From a virus: 37,030 nucleotides of DNA. Under the pieces are notes generated by a model. That model had not been told where the DNA came from and searched no databases. It was given only the letters and a program-made list of their open reading frames with translations. The position numbers and the translations under genes were made by a program. The stretch covers positions 1 through 37,030 of the IMG/VR virus record IMGVR_UViG_3300024353_000004; one strand, written 5' to 3'. Positions 9,121 through 18,291 of this stretch are shown in pieces. Positions within the stretch are counted from its first letter, which is position 1, and every line of letters begins with the position of its first letter.

Positions 9121-9411
9121 TCAAATATCCTCGCATGGTGAGATTTGCACTGTCCCCGCCGCAGCCTGTTGAATCGCTGCAATGTGAGTGCATTTCCCCG
9201 TTGAGATGATTAGAGCCTCCCCAGGCTGCACAACAGCATCGGTATCCACTGCCGTCTGAGCGCCTAGCCCAACTCGGACGCACGCGGCAACCGATGCGGT
9301 GATGCGCACAAAGAGCGGCACTGTGCCATCCAGCCTAAGCGGGATTGTTGCCCCGACTGAAGCGGCTCCAGTGGTGATGTTGATGCCGGTTGCAAAGATT
9401 TGTAGTGCCAT
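9121..9411 (-). CDS. Small beta-rich structural protein (96 aa)
   Basis: MALQIFATGINITTGAAS followed by strand-rich sequence (PLRLDGTVPLFVRITASVAACVR, EALIISTGKCTHIAAIQ). The pattern resembles small capsid-decoration or head-surface proteins found near major capsid genes. GAGG lies 7 nt before the ATG. A strong hairpin precedes it in the 67-nt gap after the upstream gene. Function unknown. Confidence 0.5.
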   Translation of the reverse strand: MALQIFATGINITTGAASVGATIPLRLDGTVPLFVRITASVAACVRVGLGAQTAVDTDAVVQPGEALIISTGKCTHIAAIQQAAAGTVQISPCEDI

Positions 9412-9431
9412 GTTACGTCCTCATGTTAATT

Positions 9432-9470
9432 TTTAGTGCCATCACACCACACCGTAGTGATGGCACTAAA
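9432..9470. other. Perfect 14-bp inverted repeat between structural genes
   Basis: Arms 9432-9445 and 9457-9470 pair perfectly over 14 bp around an 11-nt loop, the strongest intergenic hairpin in the head region. It has no T-run on the minus strand, so it is not a standard terminator. An RNA-processing or transcript-stabilising element between capsid-level and tail-level expression is the simplest reading. Confidence 0.6.
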
Positions 9471-9478
9471 GTCGCTCT

Positions 9479-10264
9479 TTACGCGGCCAGTCCTTTTGCT
9501 TGCAAATCATCGATGATGGCATTGACTACTTGCTTCAAGTTCGTCACGTCAGCCAGCAGAGCTGTGTAATCGAGCTTTACCTCATTTGCCAAAGTTACCG
9601 CGCCCGCGTACTTTGTGCGGATATCTGCGACGTCAGCCAATAACGCATCATGGTCAAGTTTTAGCTCAATAGCCATTGTGCGTAGGTCATTGATGGTAAC
9701 GATTGCAGCATCACGGTTAGCAGCCGTGTCCCATGCGCCAGCAGCAGCGCCCGTACCGCCCGCAGGGGCAGCATCGGGAGCTACAGCAGCGATACTGGTG
9801 GATGTTGCGGCGGCCGCGTTAGCCGCGTTAGCCGCCGCAATAGCGGTAGCGGTAAGCGCTGCGTGTGTTTTGGTGGCCGTCGAATAGGTTTGTGTGTAGG
9901 CGGAGGCTCTTGCAGTAGGCGCTACACCGTGAAAGCCAACCAACGCCGCAGCCGAAGCGCCAATACTGTAAGTCTTCAGGCCTGTTGATCCGATGGTAAC
10001 TATGTCCACCGTATCAGACTCGATTACCGGCGATACACCCATAGCAAAGTCGATCTCACTCTCTGCGCTGGAAGTCAGCACGATGACAGTACCGTCACTG
10101 TAGGGGCCGTAAGTCCCCCCGGTTGCGGCTGAAGCAATAGAGCCTTGGCCCGCGCCTGCAACAATCTCGGCGTTGTAGGTGCCCGATACAGCGACCACGA
10201 CGAGGCTGTCAGCTTTGATGATGTTGAGTCGAATAGCTTGTCCGTTGCGAATAGTTTGTGTCAT
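9479..10264 (-). CDS. Virion protein with shared anchor-like N-terminal module and helical Ala-rich tail (261 aa)
   Basis: I chose ATG 10264 (MTQTIRNGQ), which has AAGGA 7 nt before it; the longer 10303 start has none. Residues 1-85 (TIRNGQAIRLN, VVAVSGTYNAEIV, GPYSDGTVIVLT, SEIDFAMGVSPVI) match the first 85 residues of the protein encoded at 13515-14414. The rest is an Ala-rich segment and then repeated helices (IELKLDHDALLADV, NEVKLDYTALLADV) that look like a trimeric coiled coil. It follows the capsid gene, so a head-surface fibre or decoration is plausible; that is inference. Confidence 0.6.
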   Translation of the reverse strand: MTQTIRNGQAIRLNIIKADSLVVVAVSGTYNAEIVAGAGQGSIASAATGGTYGPYSDGTVIVLTSSAESEIDFAMGVSPVIESDTVDIVTIGSTGLKTYSIGASAAALVGFHGVAPTARASAYTQTYSTATKTHAALTATAIAAANAANAAAATSTSIAAVAPDAAPAGGTGAAAGAWDTAANRDAAIVTINDLRTMAIELKLDHDALLADVADIRTKYAGAVTLANEVKLDYTALLADVTNLKQVVNAIIDDLQAKGLAA

Positions 10265-10334
10265 CACGTTTTCCTTTAAAAGTGGAGGGGCCTTACCCCC
10301 CAACTGGAGCTTTGCGGCCTCTAGCCGTCAATCA

Positions 10335-11303
10335 TTACGGGGTTAAATTTGTGATTTTCGCCTGCGCCGTAGGAGCACGCACAGCCAAAGCACAATCTGC
10401 CGTAATCAGCACCTTGTCACTGTCGCCCGTCTTGGCCAAGTCAACGGTTTTGAAGCCGTCAAGGAAGGCCAAGTCGAGGTAGTCAGTGTTCAGGACGTAT
10501 GCTGTGTCGGAACCGGCCAGCAGGTAATGAGGGACAACGGAGATAGCCCCGAAGTCGCTCATATACACTTCAGCACCACCGACCACAACACCCTGTTGCT
10601 TACCCTTCACTTCAAACCGGTTCTGCGCAATCGAGGCGAAAGCGGAGAACAAGCCCTTGTGAGCCGGGGAAACAACCAACATTTCAGCGAACTGGCCTGA
10701 AGTGGTGTAGATGTTCTGGCAAGCGGTATCCAGCAGCGCCTTGGTGAAGGTGCGGTTCGTACCAGCGGTAATAGCCGCTGTAGGAGCGCCCGAAGTCCAC
10801 GCGGGAGTTGCACCAGCGCCGTTATGCAGCGGGTTACTGACTGCCTGCACACCCAAGCCACCAGACTGGCCGGCAACCGAGGTTGTGGCGGCAATGGCAA
10901 CCTGAGTAGGGGACAACACCATCGCTTCGATGTTGCGCTTCAGCTCCAGCATTTTCTTACCCTTGAGGTAAGGCATTTCCATCGTGCGGCCTGCCTTTTT
11001 CACGATATTGGCGCGGCGAGATACCCCGACCGTACCGTTGAAAATTTGCAGGTGGTTACCGATGCGCAGGGTTGCGACCTGAGCGTCCAGCGTTGCATCG
11101 TCACCGTCGATCATCTTGTTCGAGGCGGATGCGGCGGCCAGGGAATCAGTCTGCCACTCGTGGAAGTCACTTACCGCAGTGACGCGGCCCATCGCGGAGG
11201 TGATAGGGGTTTCGCTGGGCGAGGTGTTGAAGATTTTGTCGATCAGGTCTTCGCGGTTTCCTTTGAGGGAAGCCTTCTGATACATGTTAGTTGGGACAGT
11301 CAT
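10335..11303 (-). CDS. Major capsid protein, SU10/DUF5309-like (322 aa)
   Basis: Opens MTVPTNMYQKASLKGNRED with LIDKIFNTSPSETPITSAMGR, the typical start of the DUF5309 (SU10-type) HK97-fold capsid family. It continues with FHEWQTDSLAAASASN, then GVSRRANIVKKAGRTMEMPYLKGKK with the following helix ELKRNIEAMVLSP, and near the C-terminus VYMSDFGAISVVPHYLL. Length of about 320 aa matches the family. It lies right after the scaffold gene. Forms the icosahedral shell. Confidence 0.85.
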   Translation of the reverse strand: MTVPTNMYQKASLKGNREDLIDKIFNTSPSETPITSAMGRVTAVSDFHEWQTDSLAAASASNKMIDGDDATLDAQVATLRIGNHLQIFNGTVGVSRRANIVKKAGRTMEMPYLKGKKMLELKRNIEAMVLSPTQVAIAATTSVAGQSGGLGVQAVSNPLHNGAGATPAWTSGAPTAAITAGTNRTFTKALLDTACQNIYTTSGQFAEMLVVSPAHKGLFSAFASIAQNRFEVKGKQQGVVVGGAEVYMSDFGAISVVPHYLLAGSDTAYVLNTDYLDLAFLDGFKTVDLAKTGDSDKVLITADCALAVRAPTAQAKITNLTP

Positions 11304-11315
11304 TTCGTACTCCTT

Positions 11316-12275
11316 TTACCGCAAGAATGCGGCCAAATCATTTAGTTTTGCCTTGCCGGATTTGAATTTTGCATCAAGCTCACGGTCGCGGCGTTCATTT
11401 GCTGGTTGCGCTTGGCGGGTTGGCAAGCGGGGCGCGGATTGCACTTTCTTGGTTACGTCGGCCTTTTGAGCCTTTAGCGCGCGATATGCAACAGCGTCTC
11501 GCATCACTTGCACCATGCGATGGTCAAGAACGGTAGCCAGCTCCTCCTGGGAAAAACCGTAGTTCTTGGTTACATCCCCATAAATACTCTCCAGTTTAGG
11601 CTTGTCGATACCCTCCTTTTGGAGGTTCGCCCAGGCGTTGGTGAAGAGATTCGCCTTGCGGGCTTGCTCTGCCTGCGCTGCCTGGTACGCGGCCTGCTGC
11701 TTTTCACCCTGGATAGACTCATCCAGTTGGTTCAGGTAGCTGGCTATCTGTCGCTGCCGCTGGTTTTCCGCCACCCACGCCGCCGGATCAGTGTTGGCGA
11801 GTTGCGCCATCTCCTGTTCCGATCTTAACCCCGCCATATTTACGATAGCCGTGCGCGTTAGCTCGGCTTGTGATAGGTAATCCTGTCGGATTTCCTCGTG
11901 TTTTTGCGTCAGGAACTGCACCGCTTCATTCTCGCGCGTAGCTAGCGCCTGAGTTTTTTTGGTGTAGTCCTTTTGGCGCATGTAAGATGCCGCGATTTCT
12001 TCGTGAGTCGCCTCAACGGTTTCTTCTACGCCATCCTCGCCCTTCACCTTGAAGGTAATCTTCTCGACGGGTGCAGGTTCGTCTTCGGATTCGTCATCTG
12101 ACTCTTCCGGTTCGTCGCTATCGTCGTTTGTATCCTCGTCGGTTGTCTCTTCCGAGGCCGATTCGTCTACGTTTTCCGCTTCTATTTCTTCATTAGATTC
12201 CTCTTCAGGTTGATCCAGAAATGAAGCGAGGTCGTCCAATCCGCCTGATTCGAGTGCTTGCGCTTGTTCGGTCAT
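11316..12275 (-). CDS. Scaffolding protein (319 aa)
   Basis: Very acidic first 75 residues (SNEEIEAENVDES, TTDEDTNDDSDEPEESDD), then long Gln/Ala/Glu/Lys helices (MRQKDYTKKTQALATREN, AAYQAAQAEQARKANL) and a basic C-terminus (RRDRELDAKFKSGKAKLND) of the kind that docks to capsid subunits. Acid N-terminus, coiled-coil middle, basic tail and position just before the capsid gene are standard for phage scaffolds. AGGA precedes the ATG with good spacing. Confidence 0.75.
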   Translation of the reverse strand: MTEQAQALESGGLDDLASFLDQPEEESNEEIEAENVDESASEETTDEDTNDDSDEPEESDDESEDEPAPVEKITFKVKGEDGVEETVEATHEEIAASYMRQKDYTKKTQALATRENEAVQFLTQKHEEIRQDYLSQAELTRTAIVNMAGLRSEQEMAQLANTDPAAWVAENQRQRQIASYLNQLDESIQGEKQQAAYQAAQAEQARKANLFTNAWANLQKEGIDKPKLESIYGDVTKNYGFSQEELATVLDHRMVQVMRDAVAYRALKAQKADVTKKVQSAPRLPTRQAQPANERRDRELDAKFKSGKAKLNDLAAFLR

Positions 12276-12300
12276 GGTGATTTCCTATTTTATGAATGTT

Positions 12301-13515
12301 TCAAAACGTGTATTCCGTGCCGTTAACAGTAATGCAAACCCTCTCATCTGGAAGGATATTGCAATTCTGAATGGTATTGCCGATCAAAACGCCGCGCATT
12401 TCTTGCCACGCGTCTTTTTCAAGGCTGCTCATTTTCATGGCCGGGTTATCATGGGCGTACCAAAACATACGCTCCACCCCTTTTGCCGCCGATATGGCAA
12501 GGTGACGCTTGATCATTTTGGCTTTCCACTCGTCGTGAATTACCCTAGCAGGATCGTACAGCATCCCGGTTTCCGTGTTCCAAACTTTTGTCGCCGTTTT
12601 TCCTGCTGCATCAAGGATAGTTCTCACACGATCCATCTGGTCCCAAACAATTCCAAAATTGTATTTTGGTGGGTACAGGTGGACAAAACAAATATCCATA
12701 TGGTCTTTGCCTGTTCCTGCCGCCCCATCTGATGCTGCAAGGAAAGTTTGCAGCCAGTCATCACCAGTTCCTTCCGGTTCTTGGATGGTTGGAGCACCAA
12801 CAATCAAAGCGGGATTCGCAGCTCTAACGGCGTTCCTAAACAGACGCAGAATATTGGCATATTCGGCATGCGTGCCAGCCCAGTAACTTGAGTAATTGAC
12901 CTCGTTATATATCTCGTAAGTGTCAATTAGCCCGCGTGTGGTGCCATTGTACCGGGTAGCTAACTGAGTGCCAAAATTGGCAAAAGCAGTAGCGCCCGCA
13001 GACGTTGGCACTTGATTCGACCCTGTGTTAGTAGTGCCGTTGTCATATTTGCCATTGTTTGGCGTGGCAACGGCATACCTGTTGGGCGTGCCAATAACCA
13101 TGTACAACAGCTTTTTCCCGGCTGCATAGAATTGGTCACACACAACATCAAGATTTGACCAATCGTATCCGCTGGCATTGTCGATATTGTGCCAGCGTAG
13201 CCCCGCACCATTGATCGGCCCCTTAACGTCATGTAGCCGCACACCGTAATAGTCAATGTCCGTTGGCACGCCAGTTACTTTGGGGTCGTACACATGGATA
13301 TTAAAAAAGGTGCCGTCAATCGTCCGCGAGCCGTTAAAGATGTTTTTAACGGCATTCTTCGGGCTAGAAATGCCACCTTTTGCGTGGTAATCATACTTTG
13401 TTAACGCCTGGTATTTAGTGCCGTCAAACCAAGCCTCGACCGTACCTTCCGGGTCTGGACTTGCTTTCGACGACACCCCTTCCGCCGTTATAATATTACC
13501 AAGCTGGGCAGGCAT
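12301..13515 (-). CDS. Clan GH-A-like glycoside hydrolase, probable virion-borne depolymerase (404 aa)
   Basis: The sequence has features of a (beta/alpha)8 retaining glycosidase. Strand beta-4 ends IDTYEIYNEVNYSSYW with the Asn204-Glu205 acid/base pair, and strand beta-7 ends KVWNTETGMLYDP with Glu315 as candidate nucleophile. His and Tyr residues in FVHLYPPKYN fit the active-site rim. It resembles GH39/GH5-type enzymes, but subfamily and substrate cannot be told. The first 60 residues look like an attachment domain. Its ATG overlaps the stop of the anchor-like gene upstream. Lying between portal and scaffold genes is unusual and suggests inserted cargo carried on the capsid. Confidence 0.65.
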   Translation of the reverse strand: MPAQLGNIITAEGVSSKASPDPEGTVEAWFDGTKYQALTKYDYHAKGGISSPKNAVKNIFNGSRTIDGTFFNIHVYDPKVTGVPTDIDYYGVRLHDVKGPINGAGLRWHNIDNASGYDWSNLDVVCDQFYAAGKKLLYMVIGTPNRYAVATPNNGKYDNGTTNTGSNQVPTSAGATAFANFGTQLATRYNGTTRGLIDTYEIYNEVNYSSYWAGTHAEYANILRLFRNAVRAANPALIVGAPTIQEPEGTGDDWLQTFLAASDGAAGTGKDHMDICFVHLYPPKYNFGIVWDQMDRVRTILDAAGKTATKVWNTETGMLYDPARVIHDEWKAKMIKRHLAISAAKGVERMFWYAHDNPAMKMSSLEKDAWQEMRGVLIGNTIQNCNILPDERVCITVNGTEYTF

Positions 13516-14414
13516 CAGATGAATCTAACATTGCACTGTTCGAGCGCCAGAGTATTTGCGCTTGTGCCCGCAACAGGGAATTGACCTGTGATGGTGAGCA
13601 CTTGTGCAACCGAGAAATCTACAGTAAACGCCTGTGAGCCGACCGAGCCGATAGGCCCGAATATCGTAGAGCTATTAGCCTGCGCAATCTGCGAGGCTAC
13701 CGACCCACGGTTAAGCAGCTTGAAATTCTGGCGATAAGTTAGATGGGTTGTTAAGTCCAGGTTGAATAAAACACTACCCCCGAACCGGGCGCGGATGCGC
13801 TTTGCCGCCGATGTGTTGGTACAAGACCAGATCAGATCAAGCTCAATACCGTCAGCATCACCAACGGCGAGGGCGGGAATGGTTAGAGAAGCAAAATTTG
13901 TTTCCGTAGTCCCCTGCCCTGCGCTATCTGTGATTGACTGCGCTATAGCGGTTTTATAAGCGTCACATGGCGTCATCAGAACCCATGCCCCGTTAACTGC
14001 CGCCCAGCGGGCGCGCCCCAGGTCTGTCGCCAAAAATTCTTTGCCGCTAGAAACGGCGGAGGCTGCGGGGCGTTGCGCGAATGTTCCTACGATCATCTCA
14101 TCATCTCCATAAAGTTCTAAAAGTTTGGTTGTGTCCAGCCTGGATGCGGCGAAAGTCGTGTCAGACGCAATGACCGGCGTGACGCCAATATCAAAGTCAA
14201 TTTCACTTGCCGCGCTTGCAGTTAGTAATATCACTATGCCATTAGCATACGGGCCATATGTTGCGACTGTTGCGTTTGTGGCTATCACGCCAACCCCTTC
14301 CCCCTGCACAATGGATGCATTGTAAGTGCCGGTTACAGCGACCACCGCGACACTTTCGCCGGGCAGAACGTTGAGCCTGATGCTTTGCCCGTTTCGGATT
14401 GTTTCCGTCGCCAT
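13515..14414 (-). CDS. Virion protein with shared anchor-like N-terminal module and beta-rich C-terminal domain (299 aa)
   Basis: Residues 1-85 (ETIRNGQSIRLN, VVAVTGTYNASIV, GPYANGIVILLT, SEIDFDIGVTPVI) are a clear paralogue of the N-terminus encoded at 9479-10264. A central motif (GTFAQRPAASAVSSGKEFLATD, ARWAAVNGAWVLM) is typical of phage fibre linkers. The C-terminal 150 residues are strand-rich and jelly-roll-like (ELDLIWSCTNTSAAKRIRARFGG, QAFTVDFSVAQVLTITGQF). It is coupled to the glycosidase gene. Inferred role: platform or fibre that carries surface-binding activity. Confidence 0.6.
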   Translation of the reverse strand: MATETIRNGQSIRLNVLPGESVAVVAVTGTYNASIVQGEGVGVIATNATVATYGPYANGIVILLTASAASEIDFDIGVTPVIASDTTFAASRLDTTKLLELYGDDEMIVGTFAQRPAASAVSSGKEFLATDLGRARWAAVNGAWVLMTPCDAYKTAIAQSITDSAGQGTTETNFASLTIPALAVGDADGIELDLIWSCTNTSAAKRIRARFGGSVLFNLDLTTHLTYRQNFKLLNRGSVASQIAQANSSTIFGPIGSVGSQAFTVDFSVAQVLTITGQFPVAGTSANTLALEQCNVRFI

Positions 14415-14450
14415 ACGTTGCTCCTAAATTTTCACATTGTTCGTATTATA

Positions 14451-14753
14451 TCAGTATCCTGAAACTTTTCTAAATATTTGACGCGGCTTCGATTCATTTC
14501 TCACGGCTGCTATGTCAATCCTGGATTTTGCCAGCTTGCCGTTCTCGACCATCCCGCGCAGAATCCCCTCGTACATGAATGCCAGCTTGCGTAACTGGGT
14601 TAAGAGCAGCCGCCCTTCGTTGTCCCTGATCGGGCACGCATCAAGCTGCGCAAGAACGGCCTCGTTCAGCTTTTCAAAGGCTTCTTTGAATGCCGCGTTC
14701 TCTAACACCTGGGTTGCGTCTATGCCGCGCTGGTTCGTTCTTTGGTCGTTCAT
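14451..14753 (-). CDS. Small helical protein between portal and virion genes (100 aa)
   Basis: A charged all-helical protein (NAAFKEAFEKLNEAVLAQLDAC, RDNEGRLLLTQLRKLAFMYEGI) whose start overlaps the portal stop by 4 nt. Small helical genes here are common in SU10- and P22-like head modules, but their role is rarely known. No family recognised. Confidence 0.55.
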   Translation of the reverse strand: MNDQRTNQRGIDATQVLENAAFKEAFEKLNEAVLAQLDACPIRDNEGRLLLTQLRKLAFMYEGILRGMVENGKLAKSRIDIAAVRNESKPRQIFRKVSGY

Positions 14754-17002
14754 GGTGATACCCCCGCTTCCGCGCTAACGGTCTGGGTGAATCCGTCAAT
14801 GCTCTGCGCAAGTGCGTTGCTGGCGTCGGCCTCCTGCTCTGCCTGTGCCGCGCCCAGCTCCAGTTGCTTGATGTATATCTGCGTATTAGCGACCAGCTCA
14901 GTCTTCCACTTCTCAGTGCTGTCAGCTAACTCAGCCTTCCACTTCTCGAACTCAAGCCGCTGCTGTTCAAGGTTCATATCCATCATGGCCTTGTTCTGAT
15001 CACGCTCACTATCACGCTGATCATTAGCGGCCTGTAGCTCAAGATTGCCCTGTATCTCACGAAGCTTTGCGTCGGCTTTAATCTGTTCGACCTCGCGTGT
15101 CATCTGCGTTTCGGCCTGGAATTTCTGCACGTCACTTTGCGTGGCAGCCTGATGCTTTCTCTCATCAGCTTGGATCTTCATCTGCGCAATCTGAATTTCA
15201 AGCGGCGGTTCTTTGGGCTGCGGCTCTTGCTTGCTTGGGTCTTGCAAGAAGTTCTGCACGTCCTTGAAGCCAGCATTTTCAATGATCTTTGCACCTGTGT
15301 GGTACAGGTGTGCTGGGGTTGTCAGGCCGATAGCCATGCCCTCTTTCTGTAGCTGTGCGATCATCATCAATTGCGCGGCTTTCTGCTGCACATCTCCCGT
15401 GCCCAGGCCAACATTGATGGTCATATCGTACTGATCACGCCACTCATTCGGGTCGTATTCCACGAATTCATCCCGCAGCCGAAATGCCATTTTCTGCATG
15501 TCGCCATCGGTCAGCACTTTGAGAATGCCCTGAAAGATGGGCTTGACCAGTGTCTCGGCGATGATGCGGGCGATCAGCTCCACCCGCTGCATGGCTGCGC
15601 TCATGTCCATAGCGCGGCCTGTGGCGGTGTTGTTCATCGAATCGGGGTTAAGACCTTGGCTTGTCCTGGAAACGCCTGTGCGGTTCTCTCGCATCGACTG
15701 GACGTACTCCAGCATGGGCATAGAAGCCCCGGCGGCGAAGGGCGTCACATGCTCGACCACCGCGTTTACGTCACGCTGGCGAATCACGCCACCAGGGCGT
15801 GAGTCCAGCAGGTCATCGATGTTAGCAAGGGGTGACCAGTTGGCATCCGTCAACACCTTGGTGCGGGGATTGTTGGTCAGGTAGAGGTTGTTAAGAGTCT
15901 GCCGTAGCAGCTCGGTATGCAGCTTTTGCAGGTCTGATACCGCATCCGCAATGCTCATGCCGTCCCAGCGGTGCGGATTGAGTATTGGGCTAGATGTTGC
16001 AATCGGGACGTGACTCACAACCTCGCGCTTAAGAATCTTTTCCTCAAGTCGGTAAACGCAGAGACGCTCAGCTATGCCGTCACCGTCAAAGTCTGCCAGC
16101 ACCCATTCCATGCGCAGCCAGCCGGTCGCCATCGAGTCATCGGTGCTTTGATTCTCGCCAAAGTCAGCGGTTTGGATACTCTCAAGTTGGTTCGTCCGGG
16201 TTAGCCGGTTGACTAAATCGCCATGGTCGCTGGCACGCAAATCTGAGGCGTCTACATCTTTATACCCCATCAACTTGAGGTCTGTCAGGGTAACGCGAAT
16301 CAATCTGGCGACATAAGGGCATTCGGCCAGCAAGGGCGATGTCCAGTCACGATCCACCAGCAAGTCTTCAGGGCTGAACGCTTCAACCTTCACGATTGAG
16401 CGCTTCTCAGTCTTTTTCATGCGCCCGGTATAAACCGTGACAGGCTGCCCGAACTCGTCGATTTGCGGCTGGCCGTCCTGCCCAATCATGGGGCTGGGGG
16501 TAGCTGACTCAATCTCACTGTCCTCAGACTCTTGCAGCATCATTGCCAGCATCTCTTCAGACGCGCCCTTGAATGGCACGCTCGAAACCGTCTCTGAGTC
16601 TTCCTTGCGCCACATGACCGCGCAATTCCTAATCGTTAGCATGTCCTTGATGGCTGCGTAGAGGATCAGAAAGCCATTGTTTTGCTTGTAGAACACGTAA
16701 TTGCAGGCGTCCGTAGCTTGATCAGCGCCAGCTACGTCTTTTTCTGTGGTTGGCTCGAACGACACCGCTTTATCGGTAGAGGTGAACGTTTTAAGCAGCG
16801 CCGGGAGTATCCACTCTACCGAGTCAGACACGTCAGAGGCCACTATCTGAGACCAGCCCGGCTCTTCATTTCCGTATGGCATGCGGTAGTATTCGCGCAT
16901 TGCCATCTCGCGCTCGTCGCCAAGCTGCCCGTGAATGTAGTGGCTTGCGGCTTGCTCCTTTTGCCGCAGCAGCTCTAGCAGTTCTGTCTCATCCATCTTC
17001 AT
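14750..17002 (-). CDS. Portal protein, P22/SU10-type (750 aa)
   Basis: Opens with an acidic helix and HYIHGQLGDEREMAMREYYR, then MPYGNEEPGWSQIVASDVSD and VEWILPALLKTF, a pattern of large podoviral portals. The core has DPRTKVLTD-like and GVSRTSQGLNPDSMNNTATG motifs, the latter typical of the stem/crown region. The C-terminal 150 residues form a long Gln/Glu/Lys coiled coil (EIQIAQMKIQADERKHQA onward), the barrel domain. Length is near P22 gp1 (725 aa). It forms the dodecameric DNA channel at one capsid vertex. Overlaps TerL upstream by 4 nt. Confidence 0.85.
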   Translation of the reverse strand: MKMDETELLELLRQKEQAASHYIHGQLGDEREMAMREYYRMPYGNEEPGWSQIVASDVSDSVEWILPALLKTFTSTDKAVSFEPTTEKDVAGADQATDACNYVFYKQNNGFLILYAAIKDMLTIRNCAVMWRKEDSETVSSVPFKGASEEMLAMMLQESEDSEIESATPSPMIGQDGQPQIDEFGQPVTVYTGRMKKTEKRSIVKVEAFSPEDLLVDRDWTSPLLAECPYVARLIRVTLTDLKLMGYKDVDASDLRASDHGDLVNRLTRTNQLESIQTADFGENQSTDDSMATGWLRMEWVLADFDGDGIAERLCVYRLEEKILKREVVSHVPIATSSPILNPHRWDGMSIADAVSDLQKLHTELLRQTLNNLYLTNNPRTKVLTDANWSPLANIDDLLDSRPGGVIRQRDVNAVVEHVTPFAAGASMPMLEYVQSMRENRTGVSRTSQGLNPDSMNNTATGRAMDMSAAMQRVELIARIIAETLVKPIFQGILKVLTDGDMQKMAFRLRDEFVEYDPNEWRDQYDMTINVGLGTGDVQQKAAQLMMIAQLQKEGMAIGLTTPAHLYHTGAKIIENAGFKDVQNFLQDPSKQEPQPKEPPLEIQIAQMKIQADERKHQAATQSDVQKFQAETQMTREVEQIKADAKLREIQGNLELQAANDQRDSERDQNKAMMDMNLEQQRLEFEKWKAELADSTEKWKTELVANTQIYIKQLELGAAQAEQEADASNALAQSIDGFTQTVSAEAGVSP

Positions 17003-18291
17003 GCGATATAGCGCCCCTGTTTGTACTTTATTGGCTTGGCGATATTGCTATCGTTGGTCAGGCTATCGGCCACCAGCGCCAGGTACCGAGCCGCATCAGC
17101 GCCGTGACTGAACTCATCGTGCAGCGGCTGCGTGGCCTGCCCGGTCTTGCTGTTGATATTCCATCTGTAGCGTTTCAAGCATTCTACCAGCCGCTCAGTG
17201 CGCGCCTTGTTGAAGTAAATGCGGGGAAATATCTCCCGTAACCTGTCGATCCCGGTGTTGACCTCGGTGTTAGGCACGCGCTCAACGGCCCATCCTAACC
17301 CCTCCAGCACCTGCCTATCGTCCTTGCCGGTCTGGTGGCGCTTGTGGAATCCGTCATGCGGTAGCCACACAGAACCCCAATTCATTGGCTGATCGTCCAG
17401 CCGTAGCGCCCGCAGCTCTTGCGAGTAATCCGCCAGGATGCGCTGATTACCTTCGATATAGTGTATCACACGAATCTCACTGGCTACACGCTGCACTAGT
17501 ATCAGCGTCATACTGTCGGCCATTCCTAGATCAAACACGACATGGGTCTTGAGTGCGCCATCATGCGGCACCTCGCGTATGCGACCGGCGGCAATGGTGG
17601 CGCTCATAGCGTCAAAATAGATGGCACCATCCACCGCTGGCTTGCACTGCCCGCCCCATATGTGATTATAGTCCTCTTCCCTCATCGTGGCCTGAGCATG
17701 CAGTCGCTCTTTTTCAAGCACTTCAGGGAACCACGGATTATCGTTGTAATTGATCTCGACGCTGATCGTATCGGGCTGCGGCTCAGTCACGGCCATCCTG
17801 TGAGTTTCGTCTGTATCCAACTCGGGGTTGTAGGTTGCCCATATCTCAGAGTCATCAGCGCGTATCGTCGGTATTAGGATGCGCCATGAACGTTGGGTTA
17901 TTGTGTGGGCTTCTTCGCACCACACCAGCGTGCAGCCCTCGAAGCTCTTGATCGACTCGACGGTCTGATCTGACAGGCCAGAGAAATAAAACGCGGAGCC
18001 ATTCAGCCCCCGTATCTCGTTTTCCAACACTTGGAAGAACCCGCCCAGCCCGAGCGCGGCGATCTGATCTTTAATGAGCTGGTGGACTGACTGCTTGATG
18101 GACTTCTGCACCTCGCGGGTGCATAGAATGCGCTCGGGCTTGGAGAAGGCTTTTACGATTAAGGCTCTTGCCACTGACCACGATTTGCCACTGCCGCGCC
18201 CACCACGGATGAATTTGTACCGGCTCGGCGTAAATAACGCAGTCGCCAGCTTCGGCGGAAACTCGACGTTAAGAGCGTCCGGCGATGACAT
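16999..18291 (-). CDS. terL: Terminase large subunit (430 aa)
   Basis: ATPase plus nuclease that packages DNA into the procapsid. Walker A is GGRGSGKS (residues 30-37). Walker B is LVWCEEA (122-128) with the catalytic Glu. The coupling motif region is IWATYNPE. The C-terminal nuclease has a first Asp in VVFDLGMADSMTL and the final acid cluster in HDEFSHGADAARYL. Length and motifs match the Terminase_3/PBSX-like group. Start ATG 18291 overlaps TerS by 23 nt, and its end overlaps the portal start. Confidence 0.93.
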   Translation of the reverse strand: MSSPDALNVEFPPKLATALFTPSRYKFIRGGRGSGKSWSVARALIVKAFSKPERILCTREVQKSIKQSVHQLIKDQIAALGLGGFFQVLENEIRGLNGSAFYFSGLSDQTVESIKSFEGCTLVWCEEAHTITQRSWRILIPTIRADDSEIWATYNPELDTDETHRMAVTEPQPDTISVEINYNDNPWFPEVLEKERLHAQATMREEDYNHIWGGQCKPAVDGAIYFDAMSATIAAGRIREVPHDGALKTHVVFDLGMADSMTLILVQRVASEIRVIHYIEGNQRILADYSQELRALRLDDQPMNWGSVWLPHDGFHKRHQTGKDDRQVLEGLGWAVERVPNTEVNTGIDRLREIFPRIYFNKARTERLVECLKRYRWNINSKTGQATQPLHDEFSHGADAARYLALVADSLTNDSNIAKPIKYKQGRYIA

